NCBI GenBank assembly: GCA_020630955.1
Contig: JAHDIE010000001.1
Span: 35,911-99,910, forward strand
Reading direction: 5' to 3'
DNA length: 64,000 nt
Source: Saprospiraceae bacterium
GTDB lineage: Bacteria; Bacteroidota; Bacteroidia; Chitinophagales; Saprospiraceae
Shown here piece after piece: positions 1 through 10,099 of this stretch. Within the stretch, counting starts at the first letter, position 1; each line of letters starts with the position of its first letter. Under the pieces are notes generated by a model. That model had not been told where the DNA came from. It worked only from the letters and a program-made list of their open reading frames with translations, and did no database searches. A program made the translations under genes and the position numbers.

Positions 1-675
1 AAAGATGAAGTATTTACCATGAGTGAAGTGATCCGGCAGGAAACAGGCTTGGTTAGAGTTGGATGTTTGGCTGGTCCAAATCTGTCCAAAGAGATTTTAA
101 TGAACAAACCAGCCGCCACTGTAATTGCTTCGCCATTTAATGAAGTGATCCAAATGGGTACAGAGGCATTAAAATCGAATAAGTTTTACATTTTTAGTTC
201 TTTTGAACTACAAGGGACTGAATTGGTGGGAGCATTCAAAAACATTTTCGCGATTGTTGCAGGAATTATTGAAGGTTCTCAATTGGGAAAAAACGTATTT
301 GGATTGTTAATCACAAGGGCAATGAGAGAAATGATTAATTTCCTGGAGCTTCTTGATTCGGATAAGACACCTGCCTTAGGTACTGCAGGATTGGGTGATC
401 TTGTAGCTACTTCAGCAAGTGGAGATAGTCGTAATTTTTCGTTTGGCAAGAAACTTTCGACGGGACTAAGTCTTGATGAAATCATGAAAACTCAGAACGA
501 GTTGGCAGAAGGGGTTAGAACATTAAAGGCTGCATATCTATTGTCAAAGGAATACAATATTGATGCACCGATTACCAATATGCTACATCAAGTTGTTTAT
601 GAAGGATTAGACTTTAATCGTGCCTTAAGTTTTATGATGTCTTATCCATTTTCAGAAGATGTTGATTACATGTAA
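1..675 (+). CDS. gpsA: NAD(P)H-dependent glycerol-3-phosphate dehydrogenase, C-terminal part (5' truncated by window edge)
   Basis: Frame is open from base 1 (KDEVFT before the track Met). Motifs AGPNLSKEI, GTELVGAFKNIFAIVAGI, ALGTAGLGDLVATSASGDSRNFSFG and EGVRTLKA are typical of GpsA. Confidence 0.93.
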   Translation, partial: KDEVFTMSEVIRQETGLVRVGCLAGPNLSKEILMNKPAATVIASPFNEVIQMGTEALKSNKFYIFSSFELQGTELVGAFKNIFAIVAGIIEGSQLGKNVFGLLITRAMREMINFLELLDSDKTPALGTAGLGDLVATSASGDSRNFSFGKKLSTGLSLDEIMKTQNELAEGVRTLKAAYLLSKEYNIDAPITNMLHQVVYEGLDFNRALSFMMSYPFSEDVDYM

Positions 676-717
676 CCAATGCATTGTTTTTTTGTTACTT
701 TTAGAAAAAGAAGCATA

Positions 718-1269
718 ATGAATATAGACCTTAATGAGTTATTTAATCCAAACAAGGATTTAGATGAAAAATCCACTATGGCTTTGTTGAGAGCATTGGT
801 TGGTTCTCACAACTCTGGATTCGATTATTTAAAATTTAAAAAATCCGTCAAATCCTTGGGGTCAATGAACATGGATGAAGGCACAAGTTACAAATCAGCC
901 TTTACCACTGCCAGTACCATGGGTCTTACTAAAAAGAAGCTGCTCGCAAGTGCAAATCGATATTTGAATGTATTAAAAACTGAAAGTGAATCCTTTACTG
1001 ATGCGCTCAGATCTCAAATAGATAAAAATGTCAATAGCAGAGAGTCAATGATTGCTCAATTGGAGCAAAGAATCGCAGAAAACAAAGCAAAAATTGCAGA
1101 TTTGGAAAAGGAAATACTACTTTTTCAAAATAAAATAGACAATGTAGATAGTGATATAGAGGCAGCACAATTAAAAATAGATACAACAAAAGAGCGTTTT
1201 CGGAACGCTTATGTCACAATATCAGATATAATTAAGAAGGATATTGAACTCATAGACTTATATTTGTAA
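718..1269 (+). CDS. hypothetical coiled-coil protein, partner of the downstream PspA-like gene
   Basis: ATG at 718 is the likely start (MNIDLNELFNPNKD). C-terminal half is a strong heptad-like coiled coil (MIAQLEQRIAENKAKIADLEKEILLFQNKI). 15-nt gap to the next gene. Confidence 0.7.
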   Translation: MNIDLNELFNPNKDLDEKSTMALLRALVGSHNSGFDYLKFKKSVKSLGSMNMDEGTSYKSAFTTASTMGLTKKKLLASANRYLNVLKTESESFTDALRSQIDKNVNSRESMIAQLEQRIAENKAKIADLEKEILLFQNKIDNVDSDIEAAQLKIDTTKERFRNAYVTISDIIKKDIELIDLYL

Positions 1270-1284
1270 AAAACCCACAACTAC

Positions 1285-2283
1285 ATGGCGACAAATAAAC
1301 GTAAATCATTTTGGAGTAAACCTGAAGGGGTAACTGGTATGATCTTTCTGGTTGGGATCATTGGAGTTCTGGCCTATCTTGGGATGGGATTATTCGAATT
1401 TTTCGCAGGCGGAGGAATTGGGACTATTGTTGGACTAGGGATTTTAGGCGTTGTTGCATTTATGGCCATCGATAAGAAGACAAGAACATTGATCTCTTAT
1501 ATGTATCAAAATGTAATGCGAAAAATCACTGGTATTTTCATAACCATTGATCCAATTGGCATTTTGAAAAATTATATTTCAGATTTAGAAAATAATCTGA
1601 AGAAAATGGGCAAACAAATTGGGGGACTAAAAGGTCAAATGAGAAAAATCAAAACCATGGTTGAAGAAAACAACCGTGAGATTGAAAACAATATGATCAT
1701 TGCCAAAAAAGCAAAACAGATTGGACAAGAAAGCCAATTGGTGCTTGCAACAAGAAAGGCCGCAAGACTAAAAGAATCCAATAGTAAGTATGTAGCCTTA
1801 CATAAAAAAATGGCAGTACTTTATAAGGTACTCACCAAAATGTATTCTAATTCAGAAATACTTTTAGAAGATACCAAAGATCAAGTAAAGGTAAAAGAAC
1901 AAGAATACAAAGCCATTAAAGCTTCAAATTCAGCCATGAAATCTGCAATGAGTATTATCAAAGGAGATCCAGATAGAAGAGCAATGTTTGATCAAGCCAT
2001 GGAACACATTGCTGACGATGTCTCCAACAAAGTTGGTGAAATGGAACAATTTATGGAAATGTCATCAGACTTCATGAATTCAATTGACGTTCAGAATGGG
2101 GTGTTTGAAGAAAAAGGATTGAGAATGTTAGAAGAATACGAAAAGAAAAGCACGCTACTTTTAATGGGAGGGCTTGAAAAAACAGATGAAGATATATTGG
2201 ATTTGAATGAAGCAAGACCAGATATTGAGTACAGAGGACGTGCAGATGGTGCAGACAATGACTATGAAGGTTTGTTTGACTAA
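1285..2283 (+). CDS. membrane-anchored coiled-coil protein, PspA/Vipp1 (ESCRT-III-like) architecture
   Basis: N-terminal hydrophobic segments, then DPIGILKNYISDLENNLKKMGKQI, a long charged helical region with Ala-rich RKAARLKESN, then KVGEMEQFMEMSSDF. Layout resembles PspA/IM30; no search done. Confidence 0.5.
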   Translation: MATNKRKSFWSKPEGVTGMIFLVGIIGVLAYLGMGLFEFFAGGGIGTIVGLGILGVVAFMAIDKKTRTLISYMYQNVMRKITGIFITIDPIGILKNYISDLENNLKKMGKQIGGLKGQMRKIKTMVEENNREIENNMIIAKKAKQIGQESQLVLATRKAARLKESNSKYVALHKKMAVLYKVLTKMYSNSEILLEDTKDQVKVKEQEYKAIKASNSAMKSAMSIIKGDPDRRAMFDQAMEHIADDVSNKVGEMEQFMEMSSDFMNSIDVQNGVFEEKGLRMLEEYEKKSTLLLMGGLEKTDEDILDLNEARPDIEYRGRADGADNDYEGLFD

Positions 2284-2299
2284 CAATAAAATAATAAAA

Positions 2300-3400
2300 A
2301 TGATCAAGCCACTCAATTATGTTTTAATAATTGTAGTGGCTTTTTCATGTCAAGAAAACAATAATTCAATCAAGACAAGTACTTCCCCACCCAATTCTGA
2401 AAACATAGAATCATGGGAAACGATCCGTGGACAAACCATGGGTACCACCTACAATATTAAATTTAACACCAAGGGTAAAGCATTTAATAATTTAAAAAGA
2501 ACCATTGACTCTACATTGGTAAGCATCAATGCTGCCGTATCAACTTATGAACCGGAGTCCATCATTTCAAACTTTAATAAGACCACAGTTCAAGAAGTTA
2601 CACTTAGTGGAAAATCCTTACTCGATCGGCATTTTATTAATAATTATATGAGCTCCAAACTTGTATATTCAGACACTGATGGAGCATTTGATGCAACGGT
2701 TATGCCTCTGGTTAATTATTGGGGCTTTGGTTATACATCCAAAAAACCTGTTACAAAAATTGATAGTAATCATGTGTCGCAACTTCAACAGCTTGTGGGA
2801 ATGAATAAGATAATGGACCACAATGATGCAGAAGATAAGAGCATCAACAATTTCACACTTAGAAAACTACAATCAACTATTAGCCTTGACTTCAGTGGTA
2901 TTGCTAAAGGTTATGGAGTAGATATCATTGCTCAATTACTAGATGATCATGATATAGAAACATACATGGTAGAAATTGGAGGTGAAGTAAAGGTTGCCAC
3001 TGGGAATAACAGTTCGAAAATATGGAAAGTAGGTATCAATGAACCGCTAAAGGAATCATCCCTTTATTCAATGAACTCAATTGTCAATCCAAAAAATATG
3101 GCAATGGCAACATCTGGAAATTACAGAAACTATTACGAAACAAATGATCTAGAGTATGGTCATGAAATAAACCCCGTCACTGGATTTCCGATTCAAACAG
3201 ACATTTTTTCTGCTTCGGTAATCCATGAAAGTTGCCAATTTGCTGATGCCTATGCTACAGCATTTATGATTATGGGGCTACAAAAATCTTTAGCCTTAGT
3301 TAATGCAAGGCCAGATCTTGAAGCTTGTTTTATCATTAAAAAAAACGACGAATTGGTTAATGTTTATAGTTATGGCTTTGAACAATATGTTATAGAATAA
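2300..3400 (+). CDS. apbE: FAD:protein FMN transferase (ApbE-like lipoprotein)
   Basis: Lipoprotein signal MIKPLNYVLIIVVAFSC; ETIRGQTMGTTYNIKF, LDFSGIAKGYGVDIIAQ, MVEIGGEVKV, EINPVTGFPIQTD are ApbE motifs. Track start at 2207 is upstream of the likely ATG (2300). Confidence 0.9.
   Translation: MIKPLNYVLIIVVAFSCQENNNSIKTSTSPPNSENIESWETIRGQTMGTTYNIKFNTKGKAFNNLKRTIDSTLVSINAAVSTYEPESIISNFNKTTVQEVTLSGKSLLDRHFINNYMSSKLVYSDTDGAFDATVMPLVNYWGFGYTSKKPVTKIDSNHVSQLQQLVGMNKIMDHNDAEDKSINNFTLRKLQSTISLDFSGIAKGYGVDIIAQLLDDHDIETYMVEIGGEVKVATGNNSSKIWKVGINEPLKESSLYSMNSIVNPKNMAMATSGNYRNYYETNDLEYGHEINPVTGFPIQTDIFSASVIHESCQFADAYATAFMIMGLQKSLALVNARPDLEACFIIKKNDELVNVYSYGFEQYVIE
2306..2345 (+). terminator. terminator-like hairpin overlapping the 5' end of apbE
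   Basis: AAGCCACT-CAATT ... AATTG-t-AGTGGCTT followed by TTT; 13 paired bases with a 1-nt bulge, just after the stop of 1285-2283. Confidence 0.5.
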
Positions 3401-3404
3401 GCCA

Positions 3405-4085
3405 TCACTCTGATATACTTCTTCTTATTCCTAGTTCTCCTCCATATGACCATAAGTGCTCTTTAAAGTCAGTGTTCACAAGATTGGTCAAATGATGTTT
3501 ATAATTGAATTGGAAAAACAAACAGGTTTCCTCAGATAAATAATAATTTAAACCAACAGCCACATTTCCCGTAAGGTGAAAAGTTTTAAAACCAGTATTT
3601 GATGGATTCCTTTCATAAGTTGTTTCCTCTTCCTCGTCTTGTATTTTAACAACTCGATTGGTTGCATAATAAGTTGGAGAAATACCCATCTCAACAAATG
3701 GTTTCAGAGTATTATCATTGGAAAACTCATAACGCAAAGTGACCGGTATTTCGAGAAATAAATAATCATAAAAAAATTGAATCCTGGTCATTTCTCCAGT
3801 AGAAAAAGTCAATACTCTTTCTTGGGTTTTATATCCAAGACTTGCTAATCTTAGGCCGGTTTTTAAATTCACTTTTGATGCTATTCGTAAATTAAAATTA
3901 AAACCTAAATGATAATTAGACTTTGGAGTCTCCGTTTCGTTTCGAACCATCTCAACAGCGCTTCCATTATCATCGATGATTCTAAAAGAGACATTGATCC
4001 CTCCTAAAACATCAACAGATGATTTAATCTGGCCAAAACTTATATTCCCTACGAAAAGAAAAAGTACGATTACAATTCTACACAT
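3405..4085 (-). CDS. outer membrane beta-barrel (porin/PorT-like) family protein
   Basis: Signal peptide; alternating beta-strand pattern (HLGFNFNLRIASKVNLKTGLRLASLGY..., GNVAVGLNYYLSEETCLFFQFNYKH). Confidence 0.7.
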   Translation of the reverse strand: MCRIVIVLFLFVGNISFGQIKSSVDVLGGINVSFRIIDDNGSAVEMVRNETETPKSNYHLGFNFNLRIASKVNLKTGLRLASLGYKTQERVLTFSTGEMTRIQFFYDYLFLEIPVTLRYEFSNDNTLKPFVEMGISPTYYATNRVVKIQDEEEETTYERNPSNTGFKTFHLTGNVAVGLNYYLSEETCLFFQFNYKHHLTNLVNTDFKEHLWSYGGELGIRRSISE

Positions 4086-4272
4086 GATGCAAAATAAATA
4101 AGATGAAGCGAAATTTTAGAATTCTACAAACTTATTTGAGTTAAATACCAAATAACTTTGTTCTATAGGATCTTTGCATTGCAAATGAGAAATTTAGTAA
4201 CTTATGGTTTAATCAGACTCATTGTAAACAAACAAGAACCTTCAATTATTAACAAAATTTCGACAACAAACC

Positions 4273-5070
4273 ATGCGAATACTACCCTTGATTTTAATAT
4301 TGTGCCTTTCTGCTTGCATTGGTTCAGAAGAACTGAAAGAATCAAATAGTGATTCTGAAAAACAAAATCAAATGAGAAAACTTGGTCTGATAGGTGGAAC
4401 TTCGTGGCATTCGACAATAGAATACTACCAATACATTAACGAATCGGTCAATAATCATTTCGGAAATAACACCAATCCTCCATTGATGGTTTATACAATG
4501 AATCAAGCCATGGTTCACAAGTTCCAGGTAGAGAATAATTGGGAAGGCATTGCCAACATGCTGATAGAGGCCGGTAGTAATCTACAAAAAGCAGGAGCAG
4601 AAAAAGTCATGTTTTGTGCCAATACACCTCACAAAGTCTATGATGATGTTCAACGAAAATTAGAAATTCCGATCATACATATTGCAGATGCCACAGCAGA
4701 AATCATTAAAAAACAAAATGTTCATAAAGTTGGCTTTCTCGGGACCAAATATACGATGACAGAAAACTTCATTACAGAGCGTATTACCGATCAAGGAGTT
4801 GAAGTAATAAAACCAATCCAACCAGAGGAAATTGAAGAATTACATCGAATTATAATAGAAGAATTAACTTATGGAAAAATTCTGCCTTCTTCAAAAGAAT
4901 ATGTTCTCAGTATCATTCAAGAATTTATTGATCAAGGAGCAAGCGGAGTTGTATTAGCTTGCACTGAGTTTCCGTTAATGATCGATGAAGAAGATGTACC
5001 CATCTCTATATTTAATACTACAAAGATTCATGCCGACGCTGGTGTAAAATTTATTTTGAAAGATATTTAA
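4273..5070 (+). CDS. aspartate/glutamate racemase family protein with putative lipoprotein signal
   Basis: RKLGLIGGTSWHSTIEYYQYIN; both catalytic-type cysteines present (MFCANTPHKV and VLACTEFPLM). N-terminus MRILPLILILCLSAC has a lipobox. Alternative internal ATG at 4372. Confidence 0.85.
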   Translation: MRILPLILILCLSACIGSEELKESNSDSEKQNQMRKLGLIGGTSWHSTIEYYQYINESVNNHFGNNTNPPLMVYTMNQAMVHKFQVENNWEGIANMLIEAGSNLQKAGAEKVMFCANTPHKVYDDVQRKLEIPIIHIADATAEIIKKQNVHKVGFLGTKYTMTENFITERITDQGVEVIKPIQPEEIEELHRIIIEELTYGKILPSSKEYVLSIIQEFIDQGASGVVLACTEFPLMIDEEDVPISIFNTTKIHADAGVKFILKDI

Positions 5071-5110
5071 TTATAAAAAAGTTTTATCTTTTATCACAGA
5101 CAGTCATGAT

Positions 5111-6721
5111 ATGAAAAGTTTTAAGCTTCAAAACGAACCAATTTCAAATAAATGCATTTTAATTTTATTGACAATTCCATTCTTGGTTTCAATTCTTTCT
5201 TGCTCGAATCAAACTGAAGTACAAAATAATAAACACAATGTTTTATTTATTTCTATAGATGACTTAAGAACAAGTTTAGGCGTTTATGGAGACAGCATTG
5301 TTATTTCTCCTAATATAGACCAACTTGCATCCGAGGGATTTACATTTAGAGAAAGCTTTTGTCAATCTGCAGTATGTGCACCATCAAGAGCAAGTTTGAT
5401 GACTGGACTTAGACCGGATTCTACACGAGTTTGGCATCTTGGTGATCAATTCAGAAAAATCAATCCATCTACAGTAACCATGCCGCAGCATTTTTCAAAG
5501 TTTGGGTATCACACGGTCAACATTGGTAAAATTTTTCATAACTATATGCCAGATTCTATTTCTTGGGATGAACCTGATCTCAGGCCTTCACGCTATCTAA
5601 AACAAGATTGGCTAAAGCGAGATGGTGAAACTTTTTACATAAGTCCTGAAGTAAATAAATCACAAGAAATAAAAAGGGATTCGTTGTTAAAGCTTAAGCC
5701 AATTAGATACGCTGATGGTTGGAACACGGGTCCCGCTTGGGAGGCAGCAGATGTCCATGATACCATGTATTATGATGGAGCACAAACAAAGTTGGCAAAA
5801 CAAACAATATCAAGATTAGCGCAAATTGAACAGCCATTCTATATGGGCTTGGGTTTCTTTAGACCTCATCTTCCGTTTACTGTTCCTAAAAAATATTGGG
5901 ACCTATACAATCCAAATCAAATCCCTCTTCCTATCAATCCACAGATTCCAAATAAGGCCCCAATTCAGGCTATGAATTCAATGTATGAACTTAGGCACTA
6001 CGATGATTTTGGGCACATTACTCACCCTACAGGAAATTATAAACTAAGCGAAGATACAATTCGAACATTGCGGCATGGCTATTATGCTAGCATTAGTTAC
6101 GTAGATGCGCTAATTGGAGAATTGGTTGAACACTTGAAAGATTTAGACATTTATGAAAATACCATTATTGTACTTTGGGGTGATCATGGCTATAAACTTG
6201 GAGATCACAACAGTTGGGGAAAAATGACAAATTATAATATCGATCTTAAAGTACCAATTATCATCCGATACCCGAATCAACCCAATCGAGGAGGAGAAAC
6301 TTTTGGTATAACAGAACTTGTAGACTTATTCCCTACTCTTTGCGATATCGCCAAGATTGACAGTCCCGAGTATATGCAAGGGCAAAGCATGCTTCCGTTA
6401 ATGAAAAATCCGAAGCAAGAATGGAAAACTGCAGCATTTAGTCAGTTTCACAGAAGACCTAAAGTTTCTGCAGATGGGAAAAGATATATGGGATATTCCA
6501 TGAATACAAAAACAGATCACTATATAGAATGGTATACTTGGGATCATACGACTGGAACCAAAGGTGAACTCCAAAATATAGAATTATATGACAGATTATC
6601 TGACCCCCACGAAGTTATAAATATTGCCTACCAAAAAAACATGTTCGAAAAGGTTGAAGAGTTATCCAACCAATTGAAAAAAGGATGGATTGAAGCAAAA
6701 GCCAAAGTAAAAAATGAATAA
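5111..6721 (+). CDS. sulfatase, iduronate-2-sulfatase-like
   Basis: NVLFISIDDLRTSLGVYGD, formylglycine-type motif CAPSRASLMTGLRPDSTRVW, LWGDHGYKLGDHNSWGKMTNY. Confidence 0.92.
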   Translation: MKSFKLQNEPISNKCILILLTIPFLVSILSCSNQTEVQNNKHNVLFISIDDLRTSLGVYGDSIVISPNIDQLASEGFTFRESFCQSAVCAPSRASLMTGLRPDSTRVWHLGDQFRKINPSTVTMPQHFSKFGYHTVNIGKIFHNYMPDSISWDEPDLRPSRYLKQDWLKRDGETFYISPEVNKSQEIKRDSLLKLKPIRYADGWNTGPAWEAADVHDTMYYDGAQTKLAKQTISRLAQIEQPFYMGLGFFRPHLPFTVPKKYWDLYNPNQIPLPINPQIPNKAPIQAMNSMYELRHYDDFGHITHPTGNYKLSEDTIRTLRHGYYASISYVDALIGELVEHLKDLDIYENTIIVLWGDHGYKLGDHNSWGKMTNYNIDLKVPIIIRYPNQPNRGGETFGITELVDLFPTLCDIAKIDSPEYMQGQSMLPLMKNPKQEWKTAAFSQFHRRPKVSADGKRYMGYSMNTKTDHYIEWYTWDHTTGTKGELQNIELYDRLSDPHEVINIAYQKNMFEKVEELSNQLKKGWIEAKAKVKNE

Positions 6722-6845
6722 TCGGAATTATAGCTTTGTATTTCTGTCCTAGCCTACACTATATGACTCAAATAAAAGTCCCCTTTCTCAGCAAATGAAA
6801 AGCATGAGAAAGAGGACAAAAGCACATATTAATCAAAAAAAATAT

Positions 6846-7514
6846 CTATCGTATTTTCCTGAGCACAACCGGGCTACCTCCTTGTTTAGGATACCATACC
6901 AATTCTCTTCCAGATCTCATTACATACCTATTCCCTCTGTTATCAAAATATTCCTTTCGATCATAACTATCTTGTCGATAATAAGTCCATTCTCGATTAC
7001 TACCGATTAGTTTGGCTCTTAATCCTTCATTGGTTCGCTCTATTACAACATCTCTGTCATATTTATTTGTTCCCCAAACACCTTCCAAGCTGGTGCTCGA
7101 TGAAAAGTCTTCACGATATCCACGATCATGATTTCCGTGATGAATGCGACAGTCCGCTCCACAATTTCCATTACAAGAATCACCTAATATTTCATGTTCA
7201 ATTCGAGCCCCCCATCTATCTCTATGAAATACTATTACCCTATTTCTATGCCGAGCTCTAAATTCAAAGGCATTGTGACCTATGACTCTTATACTATTTC
7301 CTCTTCTGTCAATATATTCTCCATGGCCACAATTTCTAAATCTTGTCCAATCATAATTGACCAATCCCTTGGCTTTTATCGAATTCCCGGTACAGTTAAT
7401 TTTCACCTTTTTATTTAATTGGTGATTAAAATACTTTCCATCGTCTAATGAAAAATTGGCGCTCAGGATTAATGGTGTGAAAATTAAAGTAAGAAGTGCA
7501 ATTGTATTTTTCAT
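6846..7514 (-). CDS. hypothetical secreted protein
   Basis: Signal peptide MKNTIALLTLIFTPLILSANFS; His/Arg/Tyr-rich; no recognised family. Confidence 0.6.
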   Translation of the reverse strand: MKNTIALLTLIFTPLILSANFSLDDGKYFNHQLNKKVKINCTGNSIKAKGLVNYDWTRFRNCGHGEYIDRRGNSIRVIGHNAFEFRARHRNRVIVFHRDRWGARIEHEILGDSCNGNCGADCRIHHGNHDRGYREDFSSSTSLEGVWGTNKYDRDVVIERTNEGLRAKLIGSNREWTYYRQDSYDRKEYFDNRGNRYVMRSGRELVWYPKQGGSPVVLRKIR

Positions 7515-7739
7515 ATCAAATGATTTTAGTTACTCTAAGATCGAATGACAGTGTGTTAATTTGTCTTTTCAGGACGTTAAGAGAATGATAAAGTATAAAA
7601 TATTTAGTAATTCAAGACACGAGTAAGTATGTATGTAGAATTATGCGCTTTTTTCTTGCTTATTATATATAATATTCGTGCTTTTGTACAACTAATAGAG
7701 GACAGTTAAGTTTAGTAAGTATTAATCGGGCGTAACGGA

Positions 7740-10082
7740 ATGAAATCAACAATTAGCACCATCATATTATTCATGTTTTCAAATGCGATAGCCTTTGGAC
7801 AAGCATATTTTCAAAATGTCAGAGGAACCATACTAGACGCCCAGACATTAACACCCATTCCTGAAGTTTATATTGAACTGAGAAACAGCTATCAAGAATT
7901 GATTTCAAGTGGCATAAGTGACCAAGCAGGTACTTATTACTTCGAAAACGTACCGGTCGGCCAGATTTATATATTTTTTAATGGGAGTGAACATAGAGCT
8001 GTGATTAAAGAGGACGTTTGGGTTTATTCTGCCAAAGAATGTATAGCAGATATTTTTCTAGAGCCTAATCAAATTAAGCTTAATACGGTTGAAATCACTG
8101 GGAATGTATTTAGAGGAGAATCCATGAATCTTTTGGCTGTTAATAGTGCAAATACCATCACCCCTGAGCAATCAGGGAAGTTTGCAGGTAGTTGGGATGA
8201 TCCCATGAGAGTGGTTACAGCTTACCCTTCAGCTGTTCAACAAAGCAGTGGATTTAATAATTTTTCAATAAGAGGAAATTCTCCGGTAGGCATGTTGTAC
8301 AGAATAGAAGGTGCAACTGTTCATAATCCCAATCATTTTGCAATCATTGGTAGTTCTGGAGGTTTTGTAACACAGTTTAGTAGTTCAGTACTTAGCAACA
8401 GTGATTTTTTCTCAAGCGCTTTTCCTGCGGAATTTGGTAATGCAAGTTCTGGGGTTTTTGATTTTAGATTTAGAAATGGAAACAACAAAAAAAGGGAACA
8501 TACATTTAAAGCTGGATTCTTGGGATTGGATATTGCTACAGAGGGCCCATTTAAAGAAAATAGCAGAGCAAGTTATTTGGTCAACTACAGGTACTCTACC
8601 CTTGGATTGCTTTCCAAGGTCATCCATATTGGAGTAGAACCCCAATACCAAGACCTTTCCTTTAATGCTAACATTCCAATTGGAGACAAAGGTGGCCTTA
8701 TAAAAATATTTGGAATTGGCGGATTGAGCGACTACTTGTTGGAAGCAGAAAGAGACTCTACACAATGGGATGAAGATTCAAGAAGAATAGAAAGAGCATT
8801 TGGAAGTAATTCTGGTGCATTGGGAATATCTTATTATCAGCCTGTCAATGCAAAAGGATATTGTCACTCGGTCCTGAGTGCTTCAAGAGGTCAATACTAC
8901 GATAACTCCTTAAACATAGAAGACGACCTTTCAGTTTCTACAAGACAAATTTCCGAATTTGACGAAATCAAATTCAATTTTACAACTGATTACAATTATC
9001 AAATCAGTAAAAATCACTTTAATAAAACTGGGGTTGGAATTACCCAGCAAGATCATGATTATTCAGGAGCTTTGTATGATCAATCAATACTTGGACTCGA
9101 TACCTTGGCCTTCACGCAAGGAAAATCTTACTTCTTTCAAGCGTTTAGTCAATCGAAATTTGATATCGGTGAAAAACTGAGTTTAATAGCAGGAATACAT
9201 TATCTCCATTTTTTACTTAACGATGCTAGTAGTATTGACCCAAGACTAGGATTCAATTACTATATTAATCAAAGTTCTAAAATTGGATTATCCTATGGTC
9301 ATCATTCGAGAATTGAAAATCAAAGTTATTATTTCTTGCAAAACAGTGAAGGCTTTTTGAATCGAGATCTTGGACTATATAAAAGTCATCATGCGGTCAT
9401 TAATTATGCAAACATGCTTTCTCCAAATTTGAAGTTTACAACTGAAATTTATTATCAGCAACACTATAATGTTCCTGCTGAATTGAATGGATCATTTTCA
9501 ACTCAAAATCTATTCAATACTTTGCCACTAGGTGAATTGAGTAATGTAGGTACTGGGAGAAACTACGGGATTGAGGTATTGTTGCAAAGAGGTAGCAAAA
9601 AAGGAATTTACTACCTTTTCTCAGGAACCATTTTTGATACCCAATATAAAGCCGGAGATGGCGTTTGGAGAAGTGCAGAATTTAACCAGCAATATTCATA
9701 TAACATTTTAATTGGAAAAGAATTTCAATTAAAACCTAAAAAGACAAAATCCAGACAACTTGGACTGAATGCAAACTTTAGACATTCTGGAGGAACCTGG
9801 TACACGCCAATAGATTTAGATGCCTCTAGAGCTTATGGCTGGACTAGACTCAACGAATCGGAAGCATACACCTTACAAAGATCACCATTGTACAATTTAG
9901 ACTTTTCACTAACACACACTATCAATAAAGCAAACACTTCTTCTGAGTTCTCTATTAAAATTAAAAATTTGGTTAGTTCAGAATCTGTTATTAGTGAATA
10001 TTATGACATCAGGATTGATGATATCAAACAAGTGACTGATTATGGTGTTATTCCAGTCATCAGTTATGAATTGAATTTCTAA
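7740..10082 (+). CDS. TonB-dependent receptor with N-terminal carboxypeptidase-regulatory-like domain
   Basis: VRGTILDAQTLTPIPEVYIELRN... GTYYFENVPVGQIYIFF; plug-like FNNFSIRGNSPVGMLYRIEGATVHNPNHFA; long beta-barrel. Confidence 0.9.
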   Translation: MKSTISTIILFMFSNAIAFGQAYFQNVRGTILDAQTLTPIPEVYIELRNSYQELISSGISDQAGTYYFENVPVGQIYIFFNGSEHRAVIKEDVWVYSAKECIADIFLEPNQIKLNTVEITGNVFRGESMNLLAVNSANTITPEQSGKFAGSWDDPMRVVTAYPSAVQQSSGFNNFSIRGNSPVGMLYRIEGATVHNPNHFAIIGSSGGFVTQFSSSVLSNSDFFSSAFPAEFGNASSGVFDFRFRNGNNKKREHTFKAGFLGLDIATEGPFKENSRASYLVNYRYSTLGLLSKVIHIGVEPQYQDLSFNANIPIGDKGGLIKIFGIGGLSDYLLEAERDSTQWDEDSRRIERAFGSNSGALGISYYQPVNAKGYCHSVLSASRGQYYDNSLNIEDDLSVSTRQISEFDEIKFNFTTDYNYQISKNHFNKTGVGITQQDHDYSGALYDQSILGLDTLAFTQGKSYFFQAFSQSKFDIGEKLSLIAGIHYLHFLLNDASSIDPRLGFNYYINQSSKIGLSYGHHSRIENQSYYFLQNSEGFLNRDLGLYKSHHAVINYANMLSPNLKFTTEIYYQQHYNVPAELNGSFSTQNLFNTLPLGELSNVGTGRNYGIEVLLQRGSKKGIYYLFSGTIFDTQYKAGDGVWRSAEFNQQYSYNILIGKEFQLKPKKTKSRQLGLNANFRHSGGTWYTPIDLDASRAYGWTRLNESEAYTLQRSPLYNLDFSLTHTINKANTSSEFSIKIKNLVSSESVISEYYDIRIDDIKQVTDYGVIPVISYELNF

Positions 10083-10099
10083 TTGAAATAGAATTGAGA

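Noticed and set aside
4158-4417. Short overlapping ORFs 4158-4349 (+) and 4202-4417 (-)
   Set aside because: Overlap the upstream region and N-terminus of the racemase gene on other frames; no recognisable protein.
6795-7418. Plus-strand ORFs 6795-7010, 7067-7261, 7194-7418
   Set aside because: Antisense to the secreted protein at 6846-7514; no start context or domain support.
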